64,000 nt of DNA from JANLTX01 sp049840835 (GCA_049840835.1 JASGJG010000021.1:186001-250000); one strand, 5' to 3'. Counted from the stretch's first letter, positions 17,811 through 27,557 are shown. Notes: generated from the letters alone by a model not told the origin. Made by a program: numbers and translations.

Positions 17811-18650
17811 ATGAAAGCCCTTATTGCCCAACTTCTCAGCGCCGCCGAAGACTCATTCTGGGATCTGAACAATCAGTTTGTCCGCCTGGGACCACCCGCC
17901 CGTGATGCTGCCCTCTCCTGGCTGCGCTCACCTAATCCATTACATAGGGAACGTGCCTGCCATGTACTGGCAGAAGTACAAAAGAGGCCCATTCCAAGAT
18001 ACCCTCGCCCTCCGCACGTTTGGGATATAGACCACACGCCTATTCCTCATCTTATTCGTATTCTGGAGAACGACCCCGATAAAGACGTCCGTTGCGCCGC
18101 AGCACGCGCTCTAAAGTTCCAGGGGGAGCCACAGGGACTGCCCGCTTTGCTTCGTGCGGCACACACCAATGACCCGGATATTTGTTACTGGGTTGCTATG
18201 GAGCTATCTATCTTCAATGTGTATCCCGAGGAACTTCGCCCCCTGCTTCCCACTGCACACAAGATAATGCTTCAGCTACTGAATAACCCTGATGAAAACG
18301 TGCGAGACTGGGCAGCCCACGCCGCCCAGTGCGATGCCTTCAATATCCCTGCCATCAATGCCGCACTCTGGAAACTAACCAAAGATGTTGATGGTGGTGT
18401 GCGTGGCGAAGCCCTATCCGCTCTTGCGCACCACGGAGACCGGAGGGCAATTCCCAATATTCGTCGGGCGCTATTTGATTCGGATACAGCCATATGGTCT
18501 TGGCTATTCGAGGGAATCGTAAAGATGCAGGCTGTAGAGCTAATTCCCGACCTGCTAGCCTTTGGAGATGAAGAGGCACGCAAAGCAGTGCAGAAGCTAC
18601 AGAAAATCGCTTCTCAGCGCAGGGCTTCGGGAGTCGCGCCAACAGTGTAG
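17811..18650 (+). CDS. HEAT-repeat protein
   Basis: A 279-residue all-helical protein with recurring HEAT/PBS-lyase-like units, for example DKDVRCAAARALKFQGEPQG, DENVRDWAAHAAQ and DGGVRGEALSALAHHGDRRA. Such repeats form a superhelical protein-binding scaffold; no catalytic motif is seen. There is no signal peptide. It starts 22 bases after the GGDEF/EAL gene, so it may be co-transcribed. Its 3' end overlaps the convergent folC gene by 37 bases. Confidence 0.8.
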   Translation: MKALIAQLLSAAEDSFWDLNNQFVRLGPPARDAALSWLRSPNPLHRERACHVLAEVQKRPIPRYPRPPHVWDIDHTPIPHLIRILENDPDKDVRCAAARALKFQGEPQGLPALLRAAHTNDPDICYWVAMELSIFNVYPEELRPLLPTAHKIMLQLLNNPDENVRDWAAHAAQCDAFNIPAINAALWKLTKDVDGGVRGEALSALAHHGDRRAIPNIRRALFDSDTAIWSWLFEGIVKMQAVELIPDLLAFGDEEARKAVQKLQKIASQRRASGVAPTV

Positions 18651-19810
18651 AACGAACCTGTGACAAGTACTACTTCGCCGGATGTAGCCTTCTCCCAGGC
18701 GTAAGTAATGGCTTGAGTAACCTCGGGGATAACTTCGCATTCCAGGCCAGCGGCTTGTGCCGCTGTCGCCACTTCTGCTGCGGGCCTGGGCCTGAATGGG
18801 GGCTCGGTAGCAATAACATGCTGCACCAATGGGGCGAGCACAGAGAGTAAGGCTGCCGGTTCATGGCCTCGGCTGACGCCTACAACCATAGTAATGGGGC
18901 GACCGGGTAACTCCTGGCGCAGAGCCGCTGCCAGTGCCTCGGCGCTATCCTGGTTGTGGGCGACATCGAGCACCAGAGTCTTGCCGTCGCGCTCGATTAC
19001 CTGAAAGCGACCCGGCAGACGGGCACGCTCGATGCCTCGCCATAGGGCCTCTTCAGAGACTTCAGGGATTGCGGATGCGGCTACATAGGCCATAGCCGCG
19101 TTCAAGCGCTGGTGGGCGCCCCGCAGACCAGGTACAAGGTCCGCTGGTAGGTCGCTGGCGGTAACTGCGCGAAAAGGCACACCTGCCTGCCGTGCCGCTT
19201 CTTCTATGACTTTCAGTGCTTCGCCCGTGGCTGTGGTCAGGGCGTTACCAGTGCCGGGTTTGATGATGCCCGCTTTGTGGCTGGCAATCTCTGTGAGAGT
19301 ACGACCCAATGCATTCTCATGGTCATAGCCTATGCTGGTAATGAGTGCTGCCAGGGGAGCGGGAATCAGATTCGTGGCATCGTCTCGCCCGCCGATACCT
19401 GTTTCAATGACTCCCGGCCCAATGCCTGCTGCCCGGAAACGCTCGAAGGCCAGAGCGGTCTTTAGCTCGAACTCGGTGAGCCCTTCGGGGGATGCCGCTG
19501 CGATCTGCTCGACTCCGGCGATAAAGCTCTCTTCAGAGATGGGCTGGCCACCAATGAGCCAGCGCTCCCGAATAGTGAAGACATGCGGAGATAGATACGC
19601 TCCGGTGAAGATTCCAGCCTCACGGAAGATAGATTCCAGGTAGGTAACCGTGGAGCCTTTTCCGTTTGTGCCCGCCACATGAAGCGTGGGAAAGCTCCGC
19701 TCCGGGTTGCCCAACTGCTCTAAAAACGCGCGTAGCGCCGCTCGATCTCGCTTGCCTTCTCGCACACGTCCGGAGAGAAAGTCCACCGCCTCATCAAATG
19801 TCACGAGCAT
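18614..19810 (-). CDS. folC: Bifunctional folylpolyglutamate/dihydrofolate synthase
   Basis: A 398-residue Mur-ligase-family enzyme that adds glutamate to dihydropteroate or folate in the cytoplasm. Landmarks are the P-loop HVAGTNGKGSTVTYLESI, the family run SPHVFTIRERWLIGG, ETGIGGRDDATN and the C-terminal VLDVAHNQDSAEALA and MVVGVSRGHE. The length is slightly short of the usual 420-430. A TACACT box at 19812-19817 is one base before the ATG at 19810 but seven before an in-frame GTG at 19804, so the GTG may be the real, leaderless start. Confidence 0.93.
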   Translation of the reverse strand: MLVTFDEAVDFLSGRVREGKRDRAALRAFLEQLGNPERSFPTLHVAGTNGKGSTVTYLESIFREAGIFTGAYLSPHVFTIRERWLIGGQPISEESFIAGVEQIAAASPEGLTEFELKTALAFERFRAAGIGPGVIETGIGGRDDATNLIPAPLAALITSIGYDHENALGRTLTEIASHKAGIIKPGTGNALTTATGEALKVIEEAARQAGVPFRAVTASDLPADLVPGLRGAHQRLNAAMAYVAASAIPEVSEEALWRGIERARLPGRFQVIERDGKTLVLDVAHNQDSAEALAAALRQELPGRPITMVVGVSRGHEPAALLSVLAPLVQHVIATEPPFRPRPAAEVATAAQAAGLECEVIPEVTQAITYAWEKATSGEVVLVTGSFYTVGATPEALR

Positions 19811-19856
19811 CAGTGTATCGTTGAAGGAAGCAGGATTTGGGGCACTCTAAGGCGCT

Positions 19857-20495
19857 ATGGAAATTGAGAAGAGGATGGAACTGCGCCTGCGTCATATCTC
19901 GCCCAGAGAGGTCGCTCTGCGTCTGCGTAGTATAGATGCGACGGAGGGAATTCAAACCCTTCAGGTAGACGAAGATAGAGGGCGATTGACGGTAGCAGGA
20001 AGCGAGGATTCCCTGGCACGAGTTCGTCAGTTGACCCAACTAATGGACAAAGCGCCGGTGAATCTCAAAGTAGATGTCTTTCGGGTGCGATACACGCCCG
20101 GACTCAAGGGCATGCAGCGAACAGTACTTAGCACGGCACGGTTGCGCGCGACGACAGAGCGCACCGAAGAGGTTGACCTGGTTGCCGAAGGGAAGTCCTG
20201 TCGGGTAGCCCTTCAGTTGCATCGTCGAAGCGATAATACGCTCCATGTTCAGTCTTATATAACAGAAACCAGGGTAGTTGCTATAGAGTCCGAGCGTACT
20301 GTCTCGTTGAACAAACGTGGGCTAGTTGGCACTCGGCAACTGCCCCGCAAGCGACTTTTTCCTCTGCATGTTCTGGATCACCGTGGCACAGAAGCTTCGG
20401 TCGCTGGTGATGCGCAGTATGTAAAGTGGTGGGCTCAGGGCGGATCGCCACCCCAGAATGAGACCGTAGAGGTCGTCGAGGTTATCGTCGGGTAG
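19857..20495 (+). CDS. Hypothetical protein with secretin-N/NolW-like segment
   Basis: A 212-residue protein that is not clearly recognisable. The segment from about residue 12 to 75 (ISPREVALRLRSIDATEGIQ, then DRGRLTVAGSEDSLARVRQL, then DKAPVNLKVDVF) resembles the N-domains of secretins, where a VxAxxxxLxxVxxLIxxLD pattern precedes xxVxVExxF. There is no signal peptide, beta-barrel or neighbouring secretion genes, so it is not a full secretin. The C-terminal half is strand-rich. It converges on the GT4 gene with a 14-base overlap. Confidence 0.65.
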   Translation: MEIEKRMELRLRHISPREVALRLRSIDATEGIQTLQVDEDRGRLTVAGSEDSLARVRQLTQLMDKAPVNLKVDVFRVRYTPGLKGMQRTVLSTARLRATTERTEEVDLVAEGKSCRVALQLHRRSDNTLHVQSYITETRVVAIESERTVSLNKRGLVGTRQLPRKRLFPLHVLDHRGTEASVAGDAQYVKWWAQGGSPPQNETVEVVEVIVG

Positions 20496-21687
20496 CGATC
20501 AGGCGGCGGTAAGCGTCTATCGAAGTCTCACACATGGCACGCTCCGTGAAGCCGTTCTGCCAATACGTGTAGGCACTCTCGCCTAATTTCTGGCGCAGGG
20601 CGGCATCACCGGCCAGCTTATCCATGGCCTCGGCCAGAGCTTCCACATCGCCGGGGGGAGTTAATATGCCTGCGATACCGTTCGGGGCAACCTCCGGCAC
20701 ACCGCCAACCGTACACCCGATGACCGGCTTCTGGAAGCGCATGGCCTCTAAGAAGATAAGCCCAAACGATTCATAGTTCGAGGGGCAGATAAACACATCA
20801 CAAGACGCATAGTGCCCTGTAATCTCGCTATCCGCTAGCGCTCCATGGTAGGTAATTGCCGCGCGTGCGCTCTCGGGAATTTGCTGCAGAGACCACTGGC
20901 CATAGGTTCCGCCATCGGCGCGGGGCGGGTCATGCCCGATAACCGAGAGCCGGACCGGGACTTTGGAGCTGGCATGCACCTTCGCGAAGGCTTTTACCAG
21001 CACATCAAACCCTTTGCGGGCGCTCAGGGCAGAGAGAAAGAGGAACGTAACGCCACCATCCGTCGAAATCGTTGGTGCTGGCGGGTTTTCAGGGAGATCT
21101 ACACCCAGCGGGATTGCCTGAGGCATCTGCGAGAGCTTGAATTTATCGTAGACTGACTGGGCATGGGCCTTGGTCGGCGTGAGAATCAGGTCTGCTCCAT
21201 AGACTCCCTGGTTCTCATAGTGCATATGCCAGCGGTCGGCAGGCCCTACTTTGTAACCAGGAATGGTCAGCGGCATCTGCCAGAGCATGGAGACCGCTCG
21301 GAGCACATGTGGGGCCGCTTTATGGCGGGAGTGATGCACTCCCTCACCGGCCCAGTTACTGAACTCCACCACATCGAAAGGGTCTTTCGCGTGGATTCTA
21401 TGGACTTCCTGAGAGAAGGCGCGGCTGACTTCCGGGTTGTTAAAGAGCACCTTGCCCTTGGGCAGGCGAAACAGCGGACTCTCGGGAATGCGGATCCGAT
21501 GGACGGTGGTGCCTTCCCAGGTATCTACGCGCGGGTTCTCATCGCTACGAGTGACCACCGTTACACGGTGGCCCAGCGCGGCGTAGCCCTTACCCAGCGC
21601 AGCGATATAGCGAATAATGCCCCCAAAGTGGTCCATGGGGGGATATTCTGCGTGAACCAGACCGATATGTAGCGGGCGCTCCTGCAT
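20482..21687 (-). CDS. Glycosyltransferase family 4 (GT-B)
   Basis: A 401-residue GT-B enzyme. The N-terminal acceptor domain opens HIGLVHAEYPPMDHFGGIIRYI, with the GGI loop; the C-terminal nucleotide-sugar domain has VTFLFLSALSARKGFDVLVKAF split around ARKG, and the GT4 signature CDVFICPSNYESFGLIFLEAM with EX7E-type acidic residues. It should transfer a sugar to a lipid-linked or surface glycan at the cytoplasmic membrane. It follows a methyltransferase and a flippase on the same strand (six-base gap), forming a small surface-glycan operon. Confidence 0.92.
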   Translation of the reverse strand: MQERPLHIGLVHAEYPPMDHFGGIIRYIAALGKGYAALGHRVTVVTRSDENPRVDTWEGTTVHRIRIPESPLFRLPKGKVLFNNPEVSRAFSQEVHRIHAKDPFDVVEFSNWAGEGVHHSRHKAAPHVLRAVSMLWQMPLTIPGYKVGPADRWHMHYENQGVYGADLILTPTKAHAQSVYDKFKLSQMPQAIPLGVDLPENPPAPTISTDGGVTFLFLSALSARKGFDVLVKAFAKVHASSKVPVRLSVIGHDPPRADGGTYGQWSLQQIPESARAAITYHGALADSEITGHYASCDVFICPSNYESFGLIFLEAMRFQKPVIGCTVGGVPEVAPNGIAGILTPPGDVEALAEAMDKLAGDAALRQKLGESAYTYWQNGFTERAMCETSIDAYRRLIATRR

Positions 21688-21693
21688 GAAGCC

Positions 21694-22287
21694 TCAGACC
21701 TTGCCGCGCAGCTTCAGCATGCCGGGAATCTTGTAGAAAATCTTGCGGAGCTTATAGCGGGTGGTTAGCTCATCGGCATAGAGCGGATTTACAAACCCTT
21801 CGGGGATCCGCACAGGGGCTTTATCTTCTTTCGCAACCAGCAGGCGCACGCGCACTTCTGGCCCAGTCTTACTTTCTCGGTTGAGCTCTGCGCTTACAAC
21901 CCGCAGGTTAGCTTTGAAGCCATAGATCTGCCCTAAGCGACCCAGGGGGCGGGTGGGATCGAAGTAGTCGAAGCTACGCGCCGAGAGAGGATTGGTATGA
22001 GTGGGATCGGTGGCGTAGTCATCGGAAAGCGCGTAAGGGCAGCGGAAGTCCCAGATCGCGTTTGGTGCAGAGATTCGGTAGAACTCGTCTACAATCTTGG
22101 GCCACTTATCCCTGGCTAAGTGCTCGATGACGTGGTTCGCGATGATGGTATCGAACGTGTCATCGGCGAAGGGGTAGGGCAGCTCGTCGAGGTTGTGATA
22201 GACATCCGCTTTGCATTCCCCGATGTCCAGGTTTACCCAGCCCGGCAGGTAAACGTCTCCACAGCCCAGGTGTAGCTTATCCGACAA
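21694..22287 (-). CDS. SAM-dependent methyltransferase (glycan cluster)
   Basis: A 197-residue methyltransferase whose opening KLHLGCGDVYLPGWVNLDI is typical of methyltransferases in polysaccharide clusters. The post-motif ADDTFDTIIANHVIEHL follows. Motif I is the GCG type. Its start overlaps the end of the flippase gene by 11 bases and the GT4 gene follows after six bases, so the three are one transcription unit. It probably methylates a sugar or nucleotide-sugar precursor; the exact target is inferred from context only. Confidence 0.85.
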   Translation of the reverse strand: MSDKLHLGCGDVYLPGWVNLDIGECKADVYHNLDELPYPFADDTFDTIIANHVIEHLARDKWPKIVDEFYRISAPNAIWDFRCPYALSDDYATDPTHTNPLSARSFDYFDPTRPLGRLGQIYGFKANLRVVSAELNRESKTGPEVRVRLLVAKEDKAPVRIPEGFVNPLYADELTTRYKLRKIFYKIPGMLKLRGKV

Positions 22288-23611
22288 AAGAAAGTCTCCT
22301 TCTGAGAATCTCCCGCAGCCGGTTCCAGCCGGTACGTATCATACCGGGATGCGGGAAGAGCGCACCGATGGCTTTCATGCCATAGTCGCGCCGAATGTGC
22401 CAGAGCAAGCCCAGCGTGTAGGCGAGGTAGTTTGCCGAGGCAGTGATAGCGATTCCATTCAGGCTTTTCGCGCGGAGCGCAAAAAACAACCCGATGGCGG
22501 TCACAGTAATAGAGATTAGCTGCGGCCCGATAATGGTCCAGGGCCGGTTCTTACCCTGATAGAAAACCTGAAGCGGAGCAGCCACAGCGAGAGCCAACGA
22601 GCCGGGCAAGAGAAGGTTGAAAAGCTGTGCCGATGGCACAAACTCATGCCCATAGACTCGGTAGATAATATGCGGCAGGAGAAAGATTCCCAGAACGCCG
22701 CACACACCGACAGCGGCGAATCCCACACGCACTAAGCGAGCACAGGCGCGCAGCTTGTCTTCATTGGATTGCCCCTGAAGCGAGGTATTGGTAAAGACAA
22801 CTGTGGAGATAGCGTTCGGGACCTGGAGCAGTAGTTCGGCGAACATTACAGCATTGGCATAGAGGCCGCGCTGACCATCCGCCATGTAGATAGTCATGAA
22901 AAGCTGATCGCAGCGCAGGTAGATGACCTGGAGCATGGAGCTCACAAACCCGGCCATGGCATACGGGAACCAGAGCTTCAGGGTTGCCTTAGGATCGCCC
23001 CAGTGCAGCATGTCGGCATCGCGAAGGACTTTAAGATTCAGCAGAATGGCGATCCAGCTAGGCGCCCATACGGCCCAGAAAATACTGGCCAGAGTTATGT
23101 GCTTGAACAGGAAGAGGACTGCCAGGACAATCAGAATGCACACTACTCGCAGCAGACGGCTGCGGTTGCCCACATCTAGCCTTCCCATACCATTTACGGC
23201 GGCGGAAGTCAGTTCCGCGGTTACCCCGATGGGAATGGTGAAGAAGGCGACAAGCAAAATATGCAGATCGGTCTGACGCAGGGGAAGCTCATAGAGTGCC
23301 ATGGGTATCCCCAGTCCCATGGTGATCAAGCCAATCAGCAAGCTCAGAACAATGATGCCGCCCACATAGCGCGGCTTGTCCCCAAGGTTCTTCGCGGTGA
23401 AGTGAATAGCTGCTGCATTAAAGCCACCAGAAAGTGTGGTGGAGATAAGCATAGGCCAGAGTTGAAGAGTGGCCAGTCGTCCCCGCCCGTCAACCCCCAG
23501 AGTGCGGGAGATGATGATACCGGTCAAGAAGTTCATGGCGAGCACGGCGACATTGGTACTGAGAACAGCCAACGCCAGACGGCCCAGGGAGCGCTTCTGG
23601 GGGGATTCCAT
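22277..23611 (-). CDS. Oligosaccharide flippase (Wzx-like, MATE/MVF fold)
   Basis: A 444-residue integral membrane protein with about twelve hydrophobic helices. It opens with a charged tail and LALAVLSTNVAVLAMNFLTG followed by IIISRTLGVDGRGRLATLQL, the signature GxxGRG region of polysaccharide-export flippases. It would translocate lipid-linked oligosaccharides across the inner membrane. It leads the operon with the methyltransferase and GT4 genes. A weak TAGAGT box lies six bases before the ATG. Confidence 0.9.
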   Translation of the reverse strand: MESPQKRSLGRLALAVLSTNVAVLAMNFLTGIIISRTLGVDGRGRLATLQLWPMLISTTLSGGFNAAAIHFTAKNLGDKPRYVGGIIVLSLLIGLITMGLGIPMALYELPLRQTDLHILLVAFFTIPIGVTAELTSAAVNGMGRLDVGNRSRLLRVVCILIVLAVLFLFKHITLASIFWAVWAPSWIAILLNLKVLRDADMLHWGDPKATLKLWFPYAMAGFVSSMLQVIYLRCDQLFMTIYMADGQRGLYANAVMFAELLLQVPNAISTVVFTNTSLQGQSNEDKLRACARLVRVGFAAVGVCGVLGIFLLPHIIYRVYGHEFVPSAQLFNLLLPGSLALAVAAPLQVFYQGKNRPWTIIGPQLISITVTAIGLFFALRAKSLNGIAITASANYLAYTLGLLWHIRRDYGMKAIGALFPHPGMIRTGWNRLREILRRRLSFVG

Positions 23612-23631
23612 CGTTACACTCTATCATGGCT

Positions 23632-23660
23632 AAAAGGAGGGCCTTACCTCAGGCCCTCCC
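23632..23660 (-). terminator. Rho-independent terminator of secA
   Basis: On the minus strand an 8-bp stem GGAGGGCC / GGCCCTCC with loop TGAGGTAA is followed by TTTT, just after the secA stop codon. Confidence 0.8.
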
Positions 23661-23668
23661 TGGTAAAT

Positions 23669-26600
23669 TTACTCGTCTTTTTTGCGCCGCCGAGCAACTT
23701 TCATACCACCTAGCAGGCCAGAATCGGCTTCCGTCGAAGCTTCGGTTGGCGCGTTTGCTCCTGCCTCTGCTGCTTCGTTGGCGGCCACTGCCTGCGCCTG
23801 CTCGAACTCTGCCTGGCGCTTCGCTTCCGCTTCCGCCACAGCCGCCATGAGCTGGTTGACTTCTTCGAAGGTCTGTGCCCGCATGTCATCCATGCCTTCG
23901 ACTTCCATCGGCTCGCCATCCTCACCGAGCAGGGAGTAGAGATCCTGCTCCATGGGACTGTCTGCTTGAAGTTGTGCCAGGAAGATGTTGCGTGCCGCAT
24001 CAGACATAATGCCGGACTGCATCTGCTCGAACAGCTCCAGAGCCTCTTTCTTGTAGGCAACCAGTGGGTCTACCTGGCCATACCCGCGCAGACCAATACC
24101 TTCACGCAGGTAGTCCATGTTGTTCAGGTGCTGAATCCACGCCTGATCAATCCCTTGCCGCACCACATGCCGCTCGATCTCCCGCATCAGGTCGGGGCCG
24201 ACTTCGCTTTCTTTGTCTTCATACGCAGCATCTGCAGCGATATGAAGCTTCTCTAAAAGCTCGGCCTTCGGAAGAGTATTCACCTCTTCTTCGCTGATAT
24301 AGTTCGGCATGGGGAACTGCTCGGAAAGATCGGTGAAGATCTTGCTGCGGTCCCATTCCTCTTCGGGAATCCCCTCCGGGCAGTGCATGTTCACGATAGA
24401 GTCCACCGTGTTGTGCAGGTGGTCCAGCAGAGTATCCTTGAGGTCCTCGCCCTCCAGGATCTTCCGGCGCTCGCGGTAGATGACCTCGCGCTGGACATTC
24501 ATCACATCGTCGTACTCCAGCACGTTCTTTCGGGCATCGAAGTTGTACTGCTCGACTTTCTTCTGCGCCCGCTCGATCATTTTCGAGAGGAACGGAGTAT
24601 CGACTGACTGATCCTCTTCCCAGCCCTTCATGAGCATGGCGTTCACACCCTGGCTATTGCGGTCACCGAACACGCGCCACAGGAAGTCTTCCAGAGACAC
24701 GTGGAACTGGCTCGCACCGGGGTCACCCTGGCGGCCTGAGCGACCGCGAAGCTGGTTGTCGATACGCCGGGATTCATGGCGCTCGGTCCCTAAGATAAAC
24801 AAACCGCCTAGAGCCTTGACTTCTTCTCGCTCTTTCGCATGGTCATGCGACTCCTCGGTCAGCGAGATAGTGCCCGCACCGGCAGGCCCCATAGTCTCCG
24901 GGTCTGCGGTCTTGTCTTTACCCGTGACAACGTGTGCGATACCGGGGCGCTTCCCACCACGGCGGTAGCTGGTATCCGCCGCCTTGGGATCATTGGATTC
25001 GTCCTTGTAGTGCGTACCACCCAGAAGAATATCGACACCGCGCCCCGCCATGTTGGTCGCAATGGTTACAGCACCCTTGCGGCCCGCTTCCGTGATAATG
25101 CGCGCTTCCTGCTCGTGGTACTTGGCATTGAGAACATTGTGCGGAATGCCATACTCAATCGCTTCTTTCAGGCGATCTTTGTTCTCAATCTCCAACTGCG
25201 CCGCCAGTTGGCCGATTACGTTTGATTCCAGCATCTTGATGCTGATGTTCAGCTCCTTGGCCAGCTTCTCCAGCTTGGGCACGTTCAGATCGTCTATCTT
25301 CACGTTCAGAAGCTGAGACATGGTGTTGTAAGTATCGCCCAGCCCCTTGCGCTTCTCTTCCAGTGCCGCACGGAGTAGAAGTACTGCACCCAGGGTTTCG
25401 ATTGCCTGGAAGGTCAAACGAGTCGAGACACGCTCACTCATCTCGATAGAGCGGGTACCTACCAGAACTGGCTGGCCCTTGCACCAGAGCTGCAGAGTCT
25501 GCGAGGCGATACCCCGTAGCTTGGACTCCTCAGTCTTGTAGATGGTGTCCGCGCGATCATCGCGGATCATGGGGCGGTTGGTGGGGACCTGAACCACATC
25601 CAGGGCGTAGATCTTCCGGAACTCATCTTCCTCGGTCTTGGCCGTACCGGTCATGCCGGCGAGCTTGGCATAGAGGCGGAAGAAGTTCTGAATGGTAATG
25701 GTGGCCAGGGTCTCCGATTCGTTTTCAATCTTGATACCCTCTTTGGCCTCCACAGCCTGGTGCAGACCATCCGACCAGCGCCGCCCAAACATCAGGCGCC
25801 CGGTGGACTCATCCACGATAACGACTTCCGGTTTGCCTTCCTGGTTGGTCTTGACCACGTAGTCTTTATCCAGCTCGAACACAGCAAAGGCTTTGAGCGC
25901 CGCCGAAGCGTGCTGCATGTACTGGATATTCTCCATGGCGGAGATGTCTTCGATATCGTAGCCCGCCTTGCGGAGCGCCTGCTCTATCTTCTCCAGGCCG
26001 ATTTCCGTGTAGGTTGCGTTGCGCTGCTTTTCATCGACCGTGTAGTCTTTTTCGTCGGTCTCGGTATCGTACTTGTCTTTCTTGGCCTCACCCTTCTCTA
26101 AGGCAGGAACCAACTTGGCGAAGACATAGTAAAGGTCCGACGACTTCTCGGCAGTACCAGAGATAATCAGCGGGGTACGGGCTTCATCGATTAAGTTCGA
26201 GTCGCACTCGTCAATGGTGGCGAACCAGTGGCCACGGTGCTGCACCATGCGGTCCAGGGTCCAGGCCATATTGTCACGTAGGTAGTCGAAGCCCAGCTCC
26301 GAGCTCGTGGCGTAGAGCACATCGCAGGCATAGGCCTCACGGCGGTCATAGGTGGTGCGTGCATGGCGGTAGCTGGGGTCCGGGTCTTCGTACTCGGGGT
26401 CGTAGATAAATGTCCCGCCGCCGTCACCGGTCTCCGGAGAGTGACCCTGCAGGATGCCCACGGTCAGACCGAGCGCATGATAAACCGGCCCCATCCAGAC
26501 CGCGTCGCGTTTCACCAGGTAGTCGTTGGCAGTAACCACATGCACGCCCTTACCCGCCAGCGCGTTCAGATACGTCGCCAGGGTAGACGTCAGGGTCTTA

Positions 26601-26965
26601 CCTTCGCCGGTACGCAGCTCGGAGATACGACCATCGTGCTGCACCATCCCACCTATTAGCTGCACATCGAAGTGTCGCATGCCCAGGGCACGCTTGGATG
26701 CCTCGCGGCAGGCCGCGAACGCCTCGGGCAGAATGTCGTCCAGCGCCTTGTTGTAGGCTTCAGTGACTTCTTTCTTATTGCGGTACTGGGCTTCATCGCC
26801 TACCGCTTCCTGCACCCGGTCCTTGAACTCCTGGGTTTTGTCCCTGAGTTGTTCATCACTAAGGGCCTCGAACTCGGGCTCACGGGCGTTGACCTTTTCG
26901 ACGATCTTTCGATACCGCTTGATATCGCGCTCATTGTTATCAAAGAGCTTCTGGAGAATATTCAT
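23669..26965 (-). CDS. secA: Preprotein translocase ATPase SecA
   Basis: A 1098-residue motor of the Sec pathway, starting MNILQKLFDNNERDIKRY at 26965 with AGGA upstream; the longer open frame adds an unconserved leader. Walker A GEGKTLTSTLATYLNAL, the DEAD-type box TIDECDSNLIDEARTPL (an unusual DECD) and IDNQLRGRSGRQGDPG are present. It is about 200 residues longer than E. coli SecA: insertions lie between VGTRSIEMSERVSTRL and IPHNVLNAKYHEQEARI (about 80 residues, helical) and before ALGGLFILGTERHESRR. The C-terminal zinc-binding Cys motif is absent; the tail is Ala/Glu-rich and ends VARRRKKDE. Confidence 0.96.
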   Translation of the reverse strand: MNILQKLFDNNERDIKRYRKIVEKVNAREPEFEALSDEQLRDKTQEFKDRVQEAVGDEAQYRNKKEVTEAYNKALDDILPEAFAACREASKRALGMRHFDVQLIGGMVQHDGRISELRTGEGKTLTSTLATYLNALAGKGVHVVTANDYLVKRDAVWMGPVYHALGLTVGILQGHSPETGDGGGTFIYDPEYEDPDPSYRHARTTYDRREAYACDVLYATSSELGFDYLRDNMAWTLDRMVQHRGHWFATIDECDSNLIDEARTPLIISGTAEKSSDLYYVFAKLVPALEKGEAKKDKYDTETDEKDYTVDEKQRNATYTEIGLEKIEQALRKAGYDIEDISAMENIQYMQHASAALKAFAVFELDKDYVVKTNQEGKPEVVIVDESTGRLMFGRRWSDGLHQAVEAKEGIKIENESETLATITIQNFFRLYAKLAGMTGTAKTEEDEFRKIYALDVVQVPTNRPMIRDDRADTIYKTEESKLRGIASQTLQLWCKGQPVLVGTRSIEMSERVSTRLTFQAIETLGAVLLLRAALEEKRKGLGDTYNTMSQLLNVKIDDLNVPKLEKLAKELNISIKMLESNVIGQLAAQLEIENKDRLKEAIEYGIPHNVLNAKYHEQEARIITEAGRKGAVTIATNMAGRGVDILLGGTHYKDESNDPKAADTSYRRGGKRPGIAHVVTGKDKTADPETMGPAGAGTISLTEESHDHAKEREEVKALGGLFILGTERHESRRIDNQLRGRSGRQGDPGASQFHVSLEDFLWRVFGDRNSQGVNAMLMKGWEEDQSVDTPFLSKMIERAQKKVEQYNFDARKNVLEYDDVMNVQREVIYRERRKILEGEDLKDTLLDHLHNTVDSIVNMHCPEGIPEEEWDRSKIFTDLSEQFPMPNYISEEEVNTLPKAELLEKLHIAADAAYEDKESEVGPDLMREIERHVVRQGIDQAWIQHLNNMDYLREGIGLRGYGQVDPLVAYKKEALELFEQMQSGIMSDAARNIFLAQLQADSPMEQDLYSLLGEDGEPMEVEGMDDMRAQTFEEVNQLMAAVAEAEAKRQAEFEQAQAVAANEAAEAGANAPTEASTEADSGLLGGMKVARRRKKDE

Positions 26966-27088
26966 GTTGTTGTCCTGAGAGAATGCAAACCAACTGCCCC
27001 CGCCAGATAAGAAGTGAGTGGTATGGCGTGGCAAACGACGAATACCCCGCTTCTATATGCATTTAGAAGGGGGTTGGATTCCGCAATC

Positions 27089-27475
27089 TCAGGCAGGAGG
27101 CGCACGCGGAGAAAGAGAGATCAGCAGAGCATCGCGAATGCTCTGTGTAGGAACCGGGTAGCCTGCGGGTACCGGCGTAGAAGCCAGTACTAGCGGCTGT
27201 GGCTGTGTAGTCGTTGGTAGAGCCGCAGCTGGGGCGGCAGGCTCCAGAGTTTCATCAGCGGTTTCTTCTTCTGCTGTTTGAACCGTGATGCCAGCCGTGG
27301 GCCGGGCTTCTACATTTCGGGGAGCAACGAGCGCAGGGCGCTCTTGGGAGAGAGCATGCAGTACTGCCGCCGCTGTTGCCGGTGGCAACACCAGAGTCAC
27401 CAGGAGCACAAGGCCCCGGTTCAGATTTGGATAGCGGCGGAAAACACTCCCCATACTCACCGTCAATTGTACCAT
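27089..27475 (-). CDS. Small single-pass membrane/exported protein
   Basis: About 128 residues of unknown family. After MGSVFRRYPNLNRG comes one hydrophobic stretch, LVLLVTLVLPPATAAAVL, which may be an uncleaved anchor or a signal sequence. The rest is Ala/Pro/Thr-rich with low complexity and probably extracytoplasmic. The start is uncertain: ATG at 27475 or 27454; the open frame extends upstream to 27655 but overlaps the divergent sigma gene. It lies upstream of secA on the same strand with about 120 bases between. Confidence 0.5.
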   Translation of the reverse strand: MVQLTVSMGSVFRRYPNLNRGLVLLVTLVLPPATAAAVLHALSQERPALVAPRNVEARPTAGITVQTAEEETADETLEPAAPAAALPTTTQPQPLVLASTPVPAGYPVPTQSIRDALLISLSPRAPPA

Positions 27476-27557
27476 TGTCGGTAGGGAGCGGGTTCCCAAC
27501 AGGGCTAAACATGTAGCAAAATCCAGCTTCTTTAAGGGTTGTTTGCGGGAAGTCGGA

